A DNA stretch of 64,000 nucleotides from Agromyces luteolus (lineage in GTDB: Bacteria > Actinomycetota > Actinomycetes > Actinomycetales > Microbacteriaceae): the NCBI RefSeq assembly GCF_009729855.1, contig NZ_WODA01000003.1, forward strand, positions 1 through 64,000, read 5' to 3'. The notes beneath the pieces were generated by a model. It did no database searches, was not told the DNA's origin, and worked only from the letters and a program-made list of their open reading frames with translations. Below are positions 44,852-52,936 of this stretch, one piece after another; the stretch's first letter is position 1, and each line of letters opens with the position of its first letter. The position numbers and the translations under genes were made by a program.

Positions 44852-45316
44852 ATGGCACCTGTTCCCGAGTCGACCGACGTCGCGGCGCCCGCGGCGGCGT
44901 GGGACGTCGCCGAGCCGCTGCTCGATGGTGCGGTCCAGCCGCTCGCGCTCCCGCGATTCGTCGACGACCGCGGCTCCCTCACGCCGCTCCAGCTCGCGGA
45001 ACTCGGGTTCGCCGTCGCACGCACGTTCGTCGTCACCGCGCCGGCCGGAGCCGTCCGCGGCGGCCACGCGCATCGCAGCGTGCGCCAGGTGTTCCTCCGT
45101 GCGAGCGGGCGGATCGACGTGGAGTTCCGCCATCGCGGCGCATCGTCCCGGCTGACGCTCGACGAGGCGCATCCGGCCGTCCTCGTCGAGGCGGGCGTCT
45201 GGGCGCAGCAGACCTACCTCGTCGACGGCTCGACGCTCATCGTCTTCGCCGACGGCGGCTACGACCGGAGCGAGTACCTCGACTACGACCGGGGCGCCGA
45301 CGGGGCCGGTTCGTGA
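44852..45316 (+). CDS. Cupin sugar 3,4-ketoisomerase-like protein (FdtA/QdtA/WxcM C-terminal type)
   Basis: The 154-residue protein matches WxcM-like/FdtA cupins: the PRFVDDRGSLTPLQ entry motif, GAVRGGHAHRSVRQVFLRASG with the paired histidines of the active site, and ILVEAGVWAQQTYL-like later strands. Family members isomerise dTDP-4-keto-6-deoxyglucose to the 3-keto sugar on the way to amino or deoxy sugars. GGAGGAG precedes the ATG. Its stop overlaps the GTG of an FAD oxidoreductase, so it heads a three-gene operon with that enzyme and a glycosyltransferase. Exact sugar is unknown. Confidence 0.82.
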   Translation: MAPVPESTDVAAPAAAWDVAEPLLDGAVQPLALPRFVDDRGSLTPLQLAELGFAVARTFVVTAPAGAVRGGHAHRSVRQVFLRASGRIDVEFRHRGASSRLTLDEAHPAVLVEAGVWAQQTYLVDGSTLIVFADGGYDRSEYLDYDRGADGAGS

Positions 45317-46518
45317 CGCGGCGACGCGTCGCCGTGCTCGGCGCGGGCATCATGGGCAGTGCCACGGCGATCGAGCTCGCCCGCCGCGGGCTCGACGTGA
45401 CCCTGATCGATCGGGAGCCCGCCCCGATGTCGGCGACCAGCCGCTGGAACGAGGGCAAGATCCACCTCGGGTTCCTGTACGGCGCCGATCCGACGACCGC
45501 GACGGCCGAGCACATCCTCCCCGGCAGCCTCGTCTTCGGCGACCGGGCCCGCGAACTCATCGGCGCCGAGCTCGACGGGCACGTCACCCGCGAGGACGAC
45601 CTCTACCTCCTGCACCGCGATTCGGTCGTCGACGCCGACACCATGCGCCGCAAGTTCGAGGCGATCGGCGCGCTCGTCAGGCGGCATCCCGACGCGGCCC
45701 GGTACCTCGTCGACGTGTCCGACGCCCGCGTCGCCGAGCTCGCGCCCGACGAGCTCTCGGCCATCGCCGGCGACGACGTCGTCGCCGGCTTCCGGGTCCC
45801 CGAGCGATCCGTCGACACGCGGTGGTTCGCGGACCGGCTGGCCGCCTCGGTCGCCGACGAGCCCCGCGTGACGCTTCGGGCCGGCACGACGGTCGTCGGC
45901 GCCGAGCCGCTGCGGTCCGTCGACGGCGCCTGGCGGATCCGGACCGCCGACGGCGACGACGAGGTCGCCGACGTGGTCGTCAACGCGCTCTGGAACGGCC
46001 GGCTGCCGATCGACGTCACGGCGGGCGTCGACCCGGAGCCGCCGTGGACCCATCGGTTCCGGCTCTGCGTGTTCGTCCGGACCCGCACTCCCCAGCGGGT
46101 CGCGAGCGCGCTCGTCGCCGTCGGCCCGTTCGGCGACGTCAAGAACTACACCGACCGCGACTTCTACCTGTCGTGGTATCCCGAGGGCCTCGTCGCCGAG
46201 GGCGGCGAGCTCGAACTCGACGTGCCCGCCCTGCCGACCGGGGTCGACGCCGAAGCCTTCGTCGAACGCGTCCGATCCGCCCTCGGCCGGCTCATCCCCG
46301 GCATCGGCAGCATCCTCGACGACGCCGAGGAGACGCTCGTGCACGGCGGGTTCGTCTTCGCGCAGGGCAGGGGCGCGCTCGACGATCCGAGGTCCGACCT
46401 GCACCGACGCGATCGGTTCGGGGTCAGGCGCCTGGGCACCTACCATTCGGTCGACACCGGCAAGTACTCCACCGCGCCGTGGAGCGCGCGGATCCTCGCC
46501 GAGGGGATCGCGGGGTGA
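45313..46518 (+). CDS. FAD-dependent oxidoreductase in a glycan cassette
   Basis: A 401-residue DAO-type flavoprotein with the N-terminal dinucleotide motif VAVLGAGIMGSATAIELARRG, the following acidic strand end LIDRE, and a C-terminal region ending HSVDTGKYSTAPWSARIL. Close relatives I can recall are the amino-acid-oxidase-like proteins found in polysaccharide gene sets rather than well-studied enzymes. GTGA overlaps join it to the cupin upstream and the glycosyltransferase downstream. It probably oxidises a sugar or sugar-nucleotide hydroxyl or amine, but this is inferred only from neighbours. Confidence 0.78.
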   Translation: MTRRRVAVLGAGIMGSATAIELARRGLDVTLIDREPAPMSATSRWNEGKIHLGFLYGADPTTATAEHILPGSLVFGDRARELIGAELDGHVTREDDLYLLHRDSVVDADTMRRKFEAIGALVRRHPDAARYLVDVSDARVAELAPDELSAIAGDDVVAGFRVPERSVDTRWFADRLAASVADEPRVTLRAGTTVVGAEPLRSVDGAWRIRTADGDDEVADVVVNALWNGRLPIDVTAGVDPEPPWTHRFRLCVFVRTRTPQRVASALVAVGPFGDVKNYTDRDFYLSWYPEGLVAEGGELELDVPALPTGVDAEAFVERVRSALGRLIPGIGSILDDAEETLVHGGFVFAQGRGALDDPRSDLHRRDRFGVRRLGTYHSVDTGKYSTAPWSARILAEGIAG

Positions 46519-47393
46519 GCGACGCGATCAGGGCGACGGATGCCACGGCCCCGTGGAACCCGCTGGTGACGGCACTCGTGCCGACCTACAACGGCGCGGC
46601 CTTCATCCAGCGCACCCTCGACAGCCTCGAGGCGCAGACGTGGCCGAACCTCGAGATCCTGATCGGCGACGACCGGTCGACGGACGACACGCTCGACGTC
46701 GTCCGCCGGTTCGCCGAGCGGCACCCGCGCACGCGGATCGTGGAGCGCGACGAGAACCTCGGGTGGCTCCGCAACTCGAACGACCTGATGGATCGCGCGG
46801 CCGGAGAGCTCCAGTTCTTCGCGTTCCACGACGACGTCGTGGCGCCGACCTACGTGGAACGACTCGTCGCAGCGCTCGCGGCGAACGAGCATGCGGTGCT
46901 CGCGTTCAGCGACATGCACGTGCACGAACTCGACGGCCGCCTCGAGCTCCACGTGTTCGACGAACTCGAGGGGCTGCACTCCCCCGTCGAGCGTGGCCGG
47001 GTGATGGTGAGCCGGCCGGGGTTCTGGTGGGTGCCGAATCGCGGGCTCTTCCGGACGACCGCATTCCGGGAAGTCGGCGGGATCCACCCGAACGAGCAGG
47101 GCGAGTACTCGGCCGACTGGACGTGGCTGCTCGGGCTGTCGCTGATCGGCGAGTTCGTCCGCGTCCCGGAGGTGCTCTGCACGAAGCACTACACGGCCGG
47201 CAGCCTCTCGAAGACCTGGCCGCACGACCTCGACCAGGTCGCGGCGCTCCGGCGTTCCGGGGTCGCGGAGGTCCGGCGCAGCTCGCTCCCGACCCGGAAG
47301 AAGGCGGTGCTCGCCGGGTACCTGATGCGACGGGTCTACGGCCGTCGCCTCCCCGGGGGCGTGAAGCGCGTCTTCCGCCGGATGGGCCTCTGA
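46515..47393 (+). CDS. GT2-family glycosyltransferase
   Basis: The 292-residue protein is a classic GT-A family 2 transferase: VTALVPTYNGAAFIQRTLDSLEAQTWPNLEILIGDDRSTDDT with the nucleotide-binding Asp near residue 52, and FAFHDDVVAPTYVERLV with the DXD-like DD near residue 104. The acceptor region includes EYSADWTWLLGLS, where the ED/DW base is expected, and the C-terminus is basic. There is no membrane helix. The GTG overlaps the oxidoreductase stop. It completes the cupin-oxidoreductase-GT operon and probably transfers the modified sugar onto a surface glycan. Confidence 0.87.
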   Translation: MSDAIRATDATAPWNPLVTALVPTYNGAAFIQRTLDSLEAQTWPNLEILIGDDRSTDDTLDVVRRFAERHPRTRIVERDENLGWLRNSNDLMDRAAGELQFFAFHDDVVAPTYVERLVAALAANEHAVLAFSDMHVHELDGRLELHVFDELEGLHSPVERGRVMVSRPGFWWVPNRGLFRTTAFREVGGIHPNEQGEYSADWTWLLGLSLIGEFVRVPEVLCTKHYTAGSLSKTWPHDLDQVAALRRSGVAEVRRSSLPTRKKAVLAGYLMRRVYGRRLPGGVKRVFRRMGL

Positions 47394-47666
47394 CCGGCGG
47401 CACCGGCGCGTTCGCGCGGGGACGGCACGCCCCCGAGCCCTATCGGGCGCGCGAACAATAGCGGAATCCGGCCGCCGCCGGAATGGCTGGACGTCCCGTC
47501 GCTCGCCGCGGAATGCTGGTCACGTGGTCGCGGACCAGGGAACGACCGCTTCGCGGGCGATCACGACCGGGGGGACGTCCCCGGGGGGCACCCGTCCCCC
47601 GGGGCCCGAAGGTTCCCGACCCGCCGTGCGCCGCACGGCGTCATCGCCGATCAGAAAGGCATTTCC
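47394..47666. other. Intergenic region with GC-rich hairpins
   Basis: This 273-base gap holds a GCGCG-rich stretch near 47412, a GGGGACGTCCCC palindrome at 47571-47582 and a hairpin CCCCGGGGG/CCCCCGGGG at 47579-47604. They may end the glycan operon or control the small gene that follows. No open frame or RNA family was recognised. Confidence 0.4.
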
Positions 47667-47831
47667 GTGAACACCCTGCTCATCATCGTCGGGATCATCG
47701 CCATCATCCTGTTGTTCACCGGCGGCTTCGTGCAGTCGCTGAACTTCCTGCTCTGGGTGGGCATCGTCCTGCTCGTCCTCGCCGTGATCGTCTGGCTCGT
47801 CCGGATGCTCACCGGCAACCGGAGCGTCTGA
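47667..47831 (+). CDS. Small two-helix membrane protein, 54 residues
   Basis: A GTG at 47667 with GAAAGG eight bases upstream opens a 54-codon gene. The product begins MNTLLIIVGIIAIILLFTGG, continues through VQSLNFLLWVGIVLLVLAVIVWLV and ends RMLTGNRSV, giving two membrane helices joined by a short loop with a basic C-terminus. It resembles the small hydrophobic proteins common in Actinobacteria (DUF6131-like), many of which respond to envelope stress, but I cannot assign a function. A 9-bp GC hairpin at 47837 ends the transcript. Confidence 0.7.
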   Translation: MNTLLIIVGIIAIILLFTGGFVQSLNFLLWVGIVLLVLAVIVWLVRMLTGNRSV

Positions 47832-47836
47832 TCGAC

Positions 47837-47868
47837 ACCGCCGGGTCGCGCGTGCGCGGCCCGGCGGT
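47837..47868. terminator. Hairpin between the small membrane protein and marR-like gene
   Basis: ACCGCCGGG (47837-47845) pairs with CCCGGCGGT (47860-47868), with a further GCGC stem inside. It lies between convergent genes and overlaps the first base of the marR-like stop. Confidence 0.75.
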
Positions 47869-48509
47869 CAGGCCCCGGTCGAGGTCGCGTCCCCGCCCGC
47901 ACCGTCTCGGTGCCGGGCGGCGTCCTCGTTCCCGGGGAGCACGGTGTCCGACACGGTGAGCGACACGTCCGGGACGTCTCCGACCGACGGGTCGTCCTCA
48001 TCGTGGTGCGGGTCCACGAGTTCCATCGCCTCGATCATCCCGGCGAGGAACCGCGCGACCACGCCGAGCTCGTGCCGGTCGAGTCCGTCCGCGACCTCGA
48101 TCATCGCCCGATGCATCCGGCCGAGCGTGGCCCGCACCTCGGCGTCGCTGTCGGTCGTGCTCGCGACGACGAGCGAGCGGCGATCCGTCGGGTGCGGCCG
48201 GCGCACGAGGTGTCCGCTGCGCTCGAGGCGATCGATGAGGACGGTCGTCGAGGCCGTCGATATGCCGAGCAGCTTGGCGAGCGCGCCGGGCGTGAGCACC
48301 TCTCCCTCGCGCTCGGCCCGCAGCACGTAGCGGAGCGCGAGGAGGTCGGTCTCGCCCATGCCCATCGAGTCGCGGGTCCGGCGGCGCATTTCCTGGTCGG
48401 CCGCCCGATACCGGCGGAGCAGGTTGAGCACGTCGACGCTGCCGAGGCGGGAGTCGTCGGCCTCGTACCAGTAGCCGCTCGACTCGAATCCGCTGGGACG
48501 ACTGGACAC
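47868..48509 (-). CDS. MarR-family transcriptional regulator
   Basis: A 213-residue winged-helix regulator: DLLALRYVLRAEREGEVLTPGALAKLLGISTASTTVLIDRLERSGHLVRRPHPTDRRS spans helix-turn-helix and wing (split here for function), with dimer helices on both sides. The last 45 residues are an acidic, disordered tail longer than usual. The start is a GTG at 48509 with a leaderless TAGGGT-N6-GTG promoter and no ribosome-binding site. It is divergent from an aldehyde dehydrogenase gene, which is its most likely target. Confidence 0.88.
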   Translation of the reverse strand: MSSRPSGFESSGYWYEADDSRLGSVDVLNLLRRYRAADQEMRRRTRDSMGMGETDLLALRYVLRAEREGEVLTPGALAKLLGISTASTTVLIDRLERSGHLVRRPHPTDRRSLVVASTTDSDAEVRATLGRMHRAMIEVADGLDRHELGVVARFLAGMIEAMELVDPHHDEDDPSVGDVPDVSLTVSDTVLPGNEDAARHRDGAGGDATSTGA

Positions 48510-48515
48510 CCTGAC

Positions 48516-48521
48516 ACCCTA
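48516..48521 (-). promoter_or_regulatory. -10 element of leaderless marR-like gene
   Basis: The minus strand reads TAGGGT, then six bases, then the GTG start. This repeats the TANNNT-N6-start layout seen at several other genes in the window. Confidence 0.6.
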
Positions 48522-48632
48522 GTCCCGGCCCCCGCGCTTCGTGCGCGCACGTCCAAGTGCGTCGCGCGCACCGGCAACGGCGCCGACCGGGCCGCTGCCT
48601 ACCGTGGAACCCCGACTCAACGTGGAGGTGCC

Positions 48633-50066
48633 ATGAACAGCCCGATCCCAGTCCTCGAGGACACGCAGGCCGACCTGCTCGCCGAGGTCACGCCGCACAC
48701 CGGAGAACGCCGCGAGATCCTCGACCCGGCCACGGGCGGACTCGTCGGACACGCCCCGGTGCACAGCGTCGACGACCTCGAGCGTGCGATCGTCCGCGCG
48801 AAGGCCGCGCAGCCCGCCTGGGCGGCGCTCGGGCACGAGCGCCGGAGCGAGCTGCTGCTGCTCGCCGCCGATGCGATCGACGCCGAGGCGGAGGCGCTCG
48901 CGCACGTGCTGTCGCGCGAGCAGGGCAAGCCGCTCAACGGTCCCAATGCGCGCTTCGAGGTCGGCGCGGCATCCGGGTGGATGCGGGCCGCCGCGGCGAC
49001 ACCGCTCGACGCGGAGGTCGTCGTCGACGACGGCGAGACGCGCGCCGAGCTGCACTACCGCCCGATCGGCGTCGTCGGCGCGATCGGACCGTGGAACTGG
49101 CCGCAGATGATCACGGTCTGGCAGGTCGCGCCAGCATTGCGGATGGGAAACACGGTCGTCGTGAAGCCGTCCGAGTACACGCCGCTCAGCGTGCTCGCGC
49201 TCATCGCGGTCATCAACCGCGTGCTGCCCGAGGGCGTCGTCGAGGTCGTCTCGGGCGGTCGCGACGTCGGCGCGGCGCTGGCATCGCACCCGTCGATCGG
49301 GAAGGTGATGTTCACCGGATCGACGGCGACGGGCAAGGCGATCATCCGCAGCTCGGCCGACACGGTCAAGCGCCTCACGCTCGAACTCGGCGGCAACGAC
49401 GCCGGCATCGTGCTCCCGGACGTCGACCCGACGGCGATCGCCGAGGGCGTCTTCTGGGGCGCCTTCATCAACACCGGCCAGACGTGCGCCGCGCTGAAGC
49501 GCCTGTACGTGCACGACGACGTCTACGACGCCGTGTGCGAGGCGCTCGTCGACATCGCGCGCGCGATGCCCATGGGCGTCGGGCTCGACGAGGCGAACGT
49601 GCTCGGTCCGCTGCAGAACCGGCAGCAGTTCGACATCGTCGACCGCCTGGTGGACTCGGCGAAGGCCGGCGGCGCGCGAGTGCTGCTCGGCGGCGACCCG
49701 GATCGCACGCAACCCGGCAACTTCTACCCGACGACGCTCGTGGCCGACATCGACGACCGCTCGCCGCTCGTGCAGGAGGAGCAGTTCGGTCCGGCGCTTC
49801 CGATCATCCGCTACCGCGACCTCGACGAGGCGATCGCGATGGCGAACGGCGTCGAGGTCGGGCTCGGCGCCTCGGTGTGGTCCGCCGACCGTGACGAGGC
49901 GCGCCGCATCGCCGCGCGCCTCGAGGCCGGCACGGTGTGGATCAACGCGCACGGCGCGGTCCACCCGATGGCGCCGTTCGGCGGCGCGAAGCAGTCGGGC
50001 TACGGGCTCGAGTTCGGCGTCGAGGGCCTCAAGGCGCTCGGCGTGCCGCAGGTCGTCAACGGCTGA
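48633..50066 (+). CDS. NAD(P)-dependent aldehyde dehydrogenase
   Basis: The 477-residue enzyme oxidises an aldehyde to its acid. It has the PWNWPQMITVWQVAPALRMGN segment, the FTGSTATGK cofactor motif near residue 230, the general base in LELGGNDAGIVL near residue 252 and the nucleophile in NTGQTCAALKRLYV near residue 287. GGAGGTG precedes the ATG. The substrate is not fixed by sequence. In this window it is the best candidate to convert the aldehyde produced by the amine oxidase at 53795 into an arylacetate, although other aldehydes are equally possible. A perfect palindromic terminator follows. Confidence 0.88.
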   Translation: MNSPIPVLEDTQADLLAEVTPHTGERREILDPATGGLVGHAPVHSVDDLERAIVRAKAAQPAWAALGHERRSELLLLAADAIDAEAEALAHVLSREQGKPLNGPNARFEVGAASGWMRAAAATPLDAEVVVDDGETRAELHYRPIGVVGAIGPWNWPQMITVWQVAPALRMGNTVVVKPSEYTPLSVLALIAVINRVLPEGVVEVVSGGRDVGAALASHPSIGKVMFTGSTATGKAIIRSSADTVKRLTLELGGNDAGIVLPDVDPTAIAEGVFWGAFINTGQTCAALKRLYVHDDVYDAVCEALVDIARAMPMGVGLDEANVLGPLQNRQQFDIVDRLVDSAKAGGARVLLGGDPDRTQPGNFYPTTLVADIDDRSPLVQEEQFGPALPIIRYRDLDEAIAMANGVEVGLGASVWSADRDEARRIAARLEAGTVWINAHGAVHPMAPFGGAKQSGYGLEFGVEGLKALGVPQVVNG

Positions 50067-50099
50067 CCCGCGGCAGCGTCCGCGGGGGCGTGCAGGGAC

Positions 50100-50129
50100 G
50101 GGCCGGGAGTGCGATCGCACTCCCGGCCC
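50100..50129 (+). terminator. Perfect 30-bp palindromic terminator
   Basis: GGGCCGGGAGTGCGA is followed directly by its exact reverse complement, so the RNA folds into a long stem closed by a GATC-centred turn, 33 bases after the aldehyde dehydrogenase stop. Confidence 0.88.
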
Positions 50130-50220
50130 TCGCCGTGCCGCGGTCGCGCCGTGCCTCGGATTCCGCCGCGCCACGGCGCGTATCGTTGACCCCGACGCCG
50201 CGGCGTCGCGAGAGGGGACC

Positions 50221-50808
50221 ATGCCGAAGATCGTCGACCACGACGCACGCCGCCTCGAGATCGTGCACGCGACCTGGCGCCTCATCGCGGAGAAGGGCTT
50301 CCGGGCGACCACGATGCGCGAGATCGCCAAGGCGTCCGGTGTCGCCAACGGCGGGCTCTTCCCGTACTTCCGCAACAAGGAGGAGCTGATCGGGGCGACG
50401 TTCGAGCACGTGTTCGCCGCCACGAACGAGCGCTTCGCGGCCGTGCGCGCCGACCTCGAGGGCATGGCGGCCCTCCGCGAGCTGATGCTGCAGATCTTCC
50501 CCCTCGACGAGGAGCGCATCCTCGAGGCGCGAATCGTCATCCCGTTCTGGGAGTACGCGGCCAACGAGCCCGACCTGCTCGCCCTGCACGAGCGCACCAT
50601 GGACCAGTGGCGCGTCGAGATCGGCGGGCACCTCGCCGACGCGAAGCGCCTCGGCGAGATCCGCGACGACGTCGACATCCCGGTCGTGGTCGACCACTTC
50701 ATGGCGATGCTCGACGGCGTGCAGGTCATCGCGGTCGTCGCGCCGGCGAGTGCCGACGCCGACCGGCTGACCCGATCGCTCGACGGCTACCTCGACCTGC
50801 TGCGTTGA
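50221..50808 (+). CDS. TetR-family transcriptional regulator
   Basis: A 195-residue regulator with the TetR helix-turn-helix at residues about 10-55 (IVHATWRLIAEKGFRATTMREIAKASGVANGGLFPYF, split here by role) and an all-helical ligand domain resembling the BetI/TetR_C_6 type. AGAGGGGACC provides a strong ribosome-binding site for the ATG. It stands between the aldehyde dehydrogenase and the convergent arr gene and has no divergent target, so its regulon may include its own gene or the upstream dehydrogenase. Confidence 0.88.
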   Translation: MPKIVDHDARRLEIVHATWRLIAEKGFRATTMREIAKASGVANGGLFPYFRNKEELIGATFEHVFAATNERFAAVRADLEGMAALRELMLQIFPLDEERILEARIVIPFWEYAANEPDLLALHERTMDQWRVEIGGHLADAKRLGEIRDDVDIPVVVDHFMAMLDGVQVIAVVAPASADADRLTRSLDGYLDLLR

Positions 50809-50862
50809 CCGCCGACCGCTCTCCGCTGCAGACGACGGATGCCGCTGCGCCGCCGCCTCGGG

Positions 50863-51273
50863 TCAGTTGATGATCTCGCCCCGCTCGTCGGCCGCGAGCT
50901 CCGCCAGCCGATCGCGCCACGCCTGGAGCGCCTCCGGCGTGAGCCGGGTCCAGTCGGCGACCTCGCGGACGACGCGCAGCGGCTCGGTGCTCCGGTACGA
51001 CCGGGTCGGGTTGCCCGGGAACTTCTTGTCGGTGACGTTCGGGTCGTCCTCGAACGGTCCGGTCGGCTCGACGGCGTAGACGCGCGGTGCGCCGTCGCCG
51101 GCCGCGAGTTCGGCCGCGAGGCCGGCGCCATCCGGAAGCGCCGTGAAGTAGATGTGGTTCATGACCACCTCGGGGCGGTAGTTCGAGCGGAACCCCGCCG
51201 TGAGGAGGTCTCCGACCTGCAGGTCGGCCTTCGTGCCGTGGTAGAACGGCCCCTGGTCCAGTACGTCGTCCAC
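50863..51273 (-). CDS. arr: Rifampin ADP-ribosyltransferase
   Basis: Arr moves ADP-ribose from NAD to the 23-hydroxyl of rifamycins and so inactivates them. The 136-residue protein matches the family from end to end: GPFYHGTKADLQVGDLLTAG, RSNYRPEVVMNHIYFTA, PRVYAVEPTGPFEDDPNVTDKKFPGNPTRSYRS and a C-terminal REVADWTRL segment (split). The length is normal, so it should be functional intrinsic resistance rather than a fragment. The start is a GTG at 51273 with a leaderless TAGGCT-N6-GTG promoter. There is no sign of a mobile element around it. Confidence 0.95.
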   Translation of the reverse strand: MDDVLDQGPFYHGTKADLQVGDLLTAGFRSNYRPEVVMNHIYFTALPDGAGLAAELAAGDGAPRVYAVEPTGPFEDDPNVTDKKFPGNPTRSYRSTEPLRVVREVADWTRLTPEALQAWRDRLAELAADERGEIIN

Positions 51274-51279
51274 CGGGAC

Positions 51280-51285
51280 AGCCTA
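51280..51285 (-). promoter_or_regulatory. -10 element of leaderless arr
   Basis: The minus strand reads TAGGCT followed by six bases and the GTG start codon of arr. Confidence 0.6.
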
Positions 51286-51385
51286 GACCCCGGCCCCGAC
51301 CGTGCACCGTCGTGGGTCGAGGCCGCGTACTACGCTGACCCCGAACCAGCCGAGCGGGTACCCAGCTGCGGAAGGGGCGTGCAGT

Positions 51386-52936
51386 GTGAGCAACTCACCG
51401 ACGTCGTCAGGACAAGTCTCCCGCAGGGTCGCGACGCTCATCTCGGCGGCGACCGTCTTCGGCGCCCTGATCGTCTTCGCCTACTTCGCGCTGATCGATC
51501 CGATCCCGGTCGATGACGCTGCCGTCGCGCCGCTCGAGACCGAGGGCATCGTGGTGTTCGCGGCCGCCGGCGTCGCGATCCTCGCCGGTGCGATCGCGAT
51601 GGTGATCTGGCTCGGGCGACCGATCCGGAAGTGGCTGCGCCTGATCGAGGCCGGCACGCCCGCTTCGGAGCTGCCGCCGAACGTCGCCCGCCTGGTCCTG
51701 ATCTGGCCCCTCGTCGGGGCCTCGCTGGTCGCTGCGGGCAGCCTCGTCGTCGCGGTCTTCCACTCGATCCTGTACGACGATCCGGGCAACTTCGTCGGCA
51801 TCGCCATCGGCGGCGCGGTCGGCACGACGATCGTCTACTTCGGCACCGACCTGATCTGGCGGGAACAGGTCCCGACCTTCTTCCCGGACGGGAACCTGAG
51901 CAGCGTCCACGCCTTCCGGCTCTCGGTACGCAGGCGCCTGCTGCTGGCCTTCGCCCTCATCGGCGGCCTTACGCCGACCCTGCTCGTGGTCCTCACGCAG
52001 GCGCGCACCCGCGCCATGCTCGACGCGGAGAACCCGCAGGCGATCCTCGACAACCTCGTCGTGGTGCAGTTGTACATCCTCGGAGTGGGCCTGCTCGCCG
52101 GTGTGATCACCGCCATCCTCGTGGCGCGGGCCATCGTGGGGCCGCTCGAGGACCTGCAGGCGGCGATGGGTCGCGTGGAGGACGACGAGCTCGACACGAG
52201 GGTCGCGGTGACCACGAACGACGAGCTCGGATACCTGGGCGAGCGGTTCAACGTCATGACGGACGGACTGCGTCAGGGTGAGCGCCTGCGGGAGCTGTTC
52301 GGCCTCTACGTCAGCAGCGAGGTGGCGCAGGCTGCCGTGGAGAGCGGGGCCGGCCTCGGCGGCACGCTCGTCGACTGCACGGTGGTCTTCTCGGACATCC
52401 GCGACTTCACCACGCTCAGCGAGCAGATGCCGCCCGCCCGGCTGGTCGAGGTGATCAACCGGTACATGACGGCGATGGTGTCGGTCGTCGTCGACCACGG
52501 CGGGGTCGTCACCCGCTTCGGCGGGGACTCGATCATGGCGGTCTTCGGCACGCCGCTGAACCCCATGACCGATCACGCGGACCGTGCTGTGAGGACGGCG
52601 ATCGGGATGCGTCGCGCCCTCGCGGCGTTCAACGACGAGGAGACCCTCGACCGCCTCCCGAACCTCCGGTCGGGGATCGGCATCGCGACCGGACCGGTCA
52701 TCGCCGGCAACATCGGAGGCAGGGAGCGCATCGAGTACACCGTGATGGGGGATGCCGTCAATCTCGCCGCTCGGCTGGAGGAGAAGACCAAGGATGCCGG
52801 TGCGCCGATCCTCATGAGCGCCGAGACGTACCAGGCACTCGACGGCGCCGACGCCCTGAACGCCAGGACGCTGACTGACGTGGAGATCAAGGGGAAGCGC
52901 GACCCGGTGACCGCCTACGCCCTCCCCGAACCCTGA
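51386..52936 (+). CDS. Membrane-bound class III adenylate/guanylate cyclase with HAMP domain
   Basis: A 516-residue protein with about six membrane helices in the first 255 residues, a HAMP linker (VARAIVGPLEDLQAAMGRVEDDELDTRV) and a class III cyclase domain. The metal aspartates lie in FSDIRDFTTL and RFGGDSIMAVFG, and the transition-state residues in YTVMGDAVNLAARLEE. At the usual adenine-binding Lys position (motif GG-x-x-x-K) an Arg is seen (GGVVTRFGG), so nucleotide choice is uncertain. AAGGGG lies before the GTG start at 51386. It probably converts a membrane signal into cyclic nucleotide. Its end overlaps a convergent gene by 22 bases. Confidence 0.9.
   Translation: MSNSPTSSGQVSRRVATLISAATVFGALIVFAYFALIDPIPVDDAAVAPLETEGIVVFAAAGVAILAGAIAMVIWLGRPIRKWLRLIEAGTPASELPPNVARLVLIWPLVGASLVAAGSLVVAVFHSILYDDPGNFVGIAIGGAVGTTIVYFGTDLIWREQVPTFFPDGNLSSVHAFRLSVRRRLLLAFALIGGLTPTLLVVLTQARTRAMLDAENPQAILDNLVVVQLYILGVGLLAGVITAILVARAIVGPLEDLQAAMGRVEDDELDTRVAVTTNDELGYLGERFNVMTDGLRQGERLRELFGLYVSSEVAQAAVESGAGLGGTLVDCTVVFSDIRDFTTLSEQMPPARLVEVINRYMTAMVSVVVDHGGVVTRFGGDSIMAVFGTPLNPMTDHADRAVRTAIGMRRALAAFNDEETLDRLPNLRSGIGIATGPVIAGNIGGRERIEYTVMGDAVNLAARLEEKTKDAGAPILMSAETYQALDGADALNARTLTDVEIKGKRDPVTAYALPEP

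Noticed and set aside
41855-45172. An 1105-codon minus-strand frame opposite hpaE and hpaD
   Set aside because: The plus-strand genes carry complete catalytic motifs; the antisense translation is low-complexity and charged.
50863-51273. arr as a recently acquired, mobile resistance gene
   Set aside because: No integrase, transposase, attachment site or composition shift surrounds it, and chromosomal arr is common in Actinobacteria.
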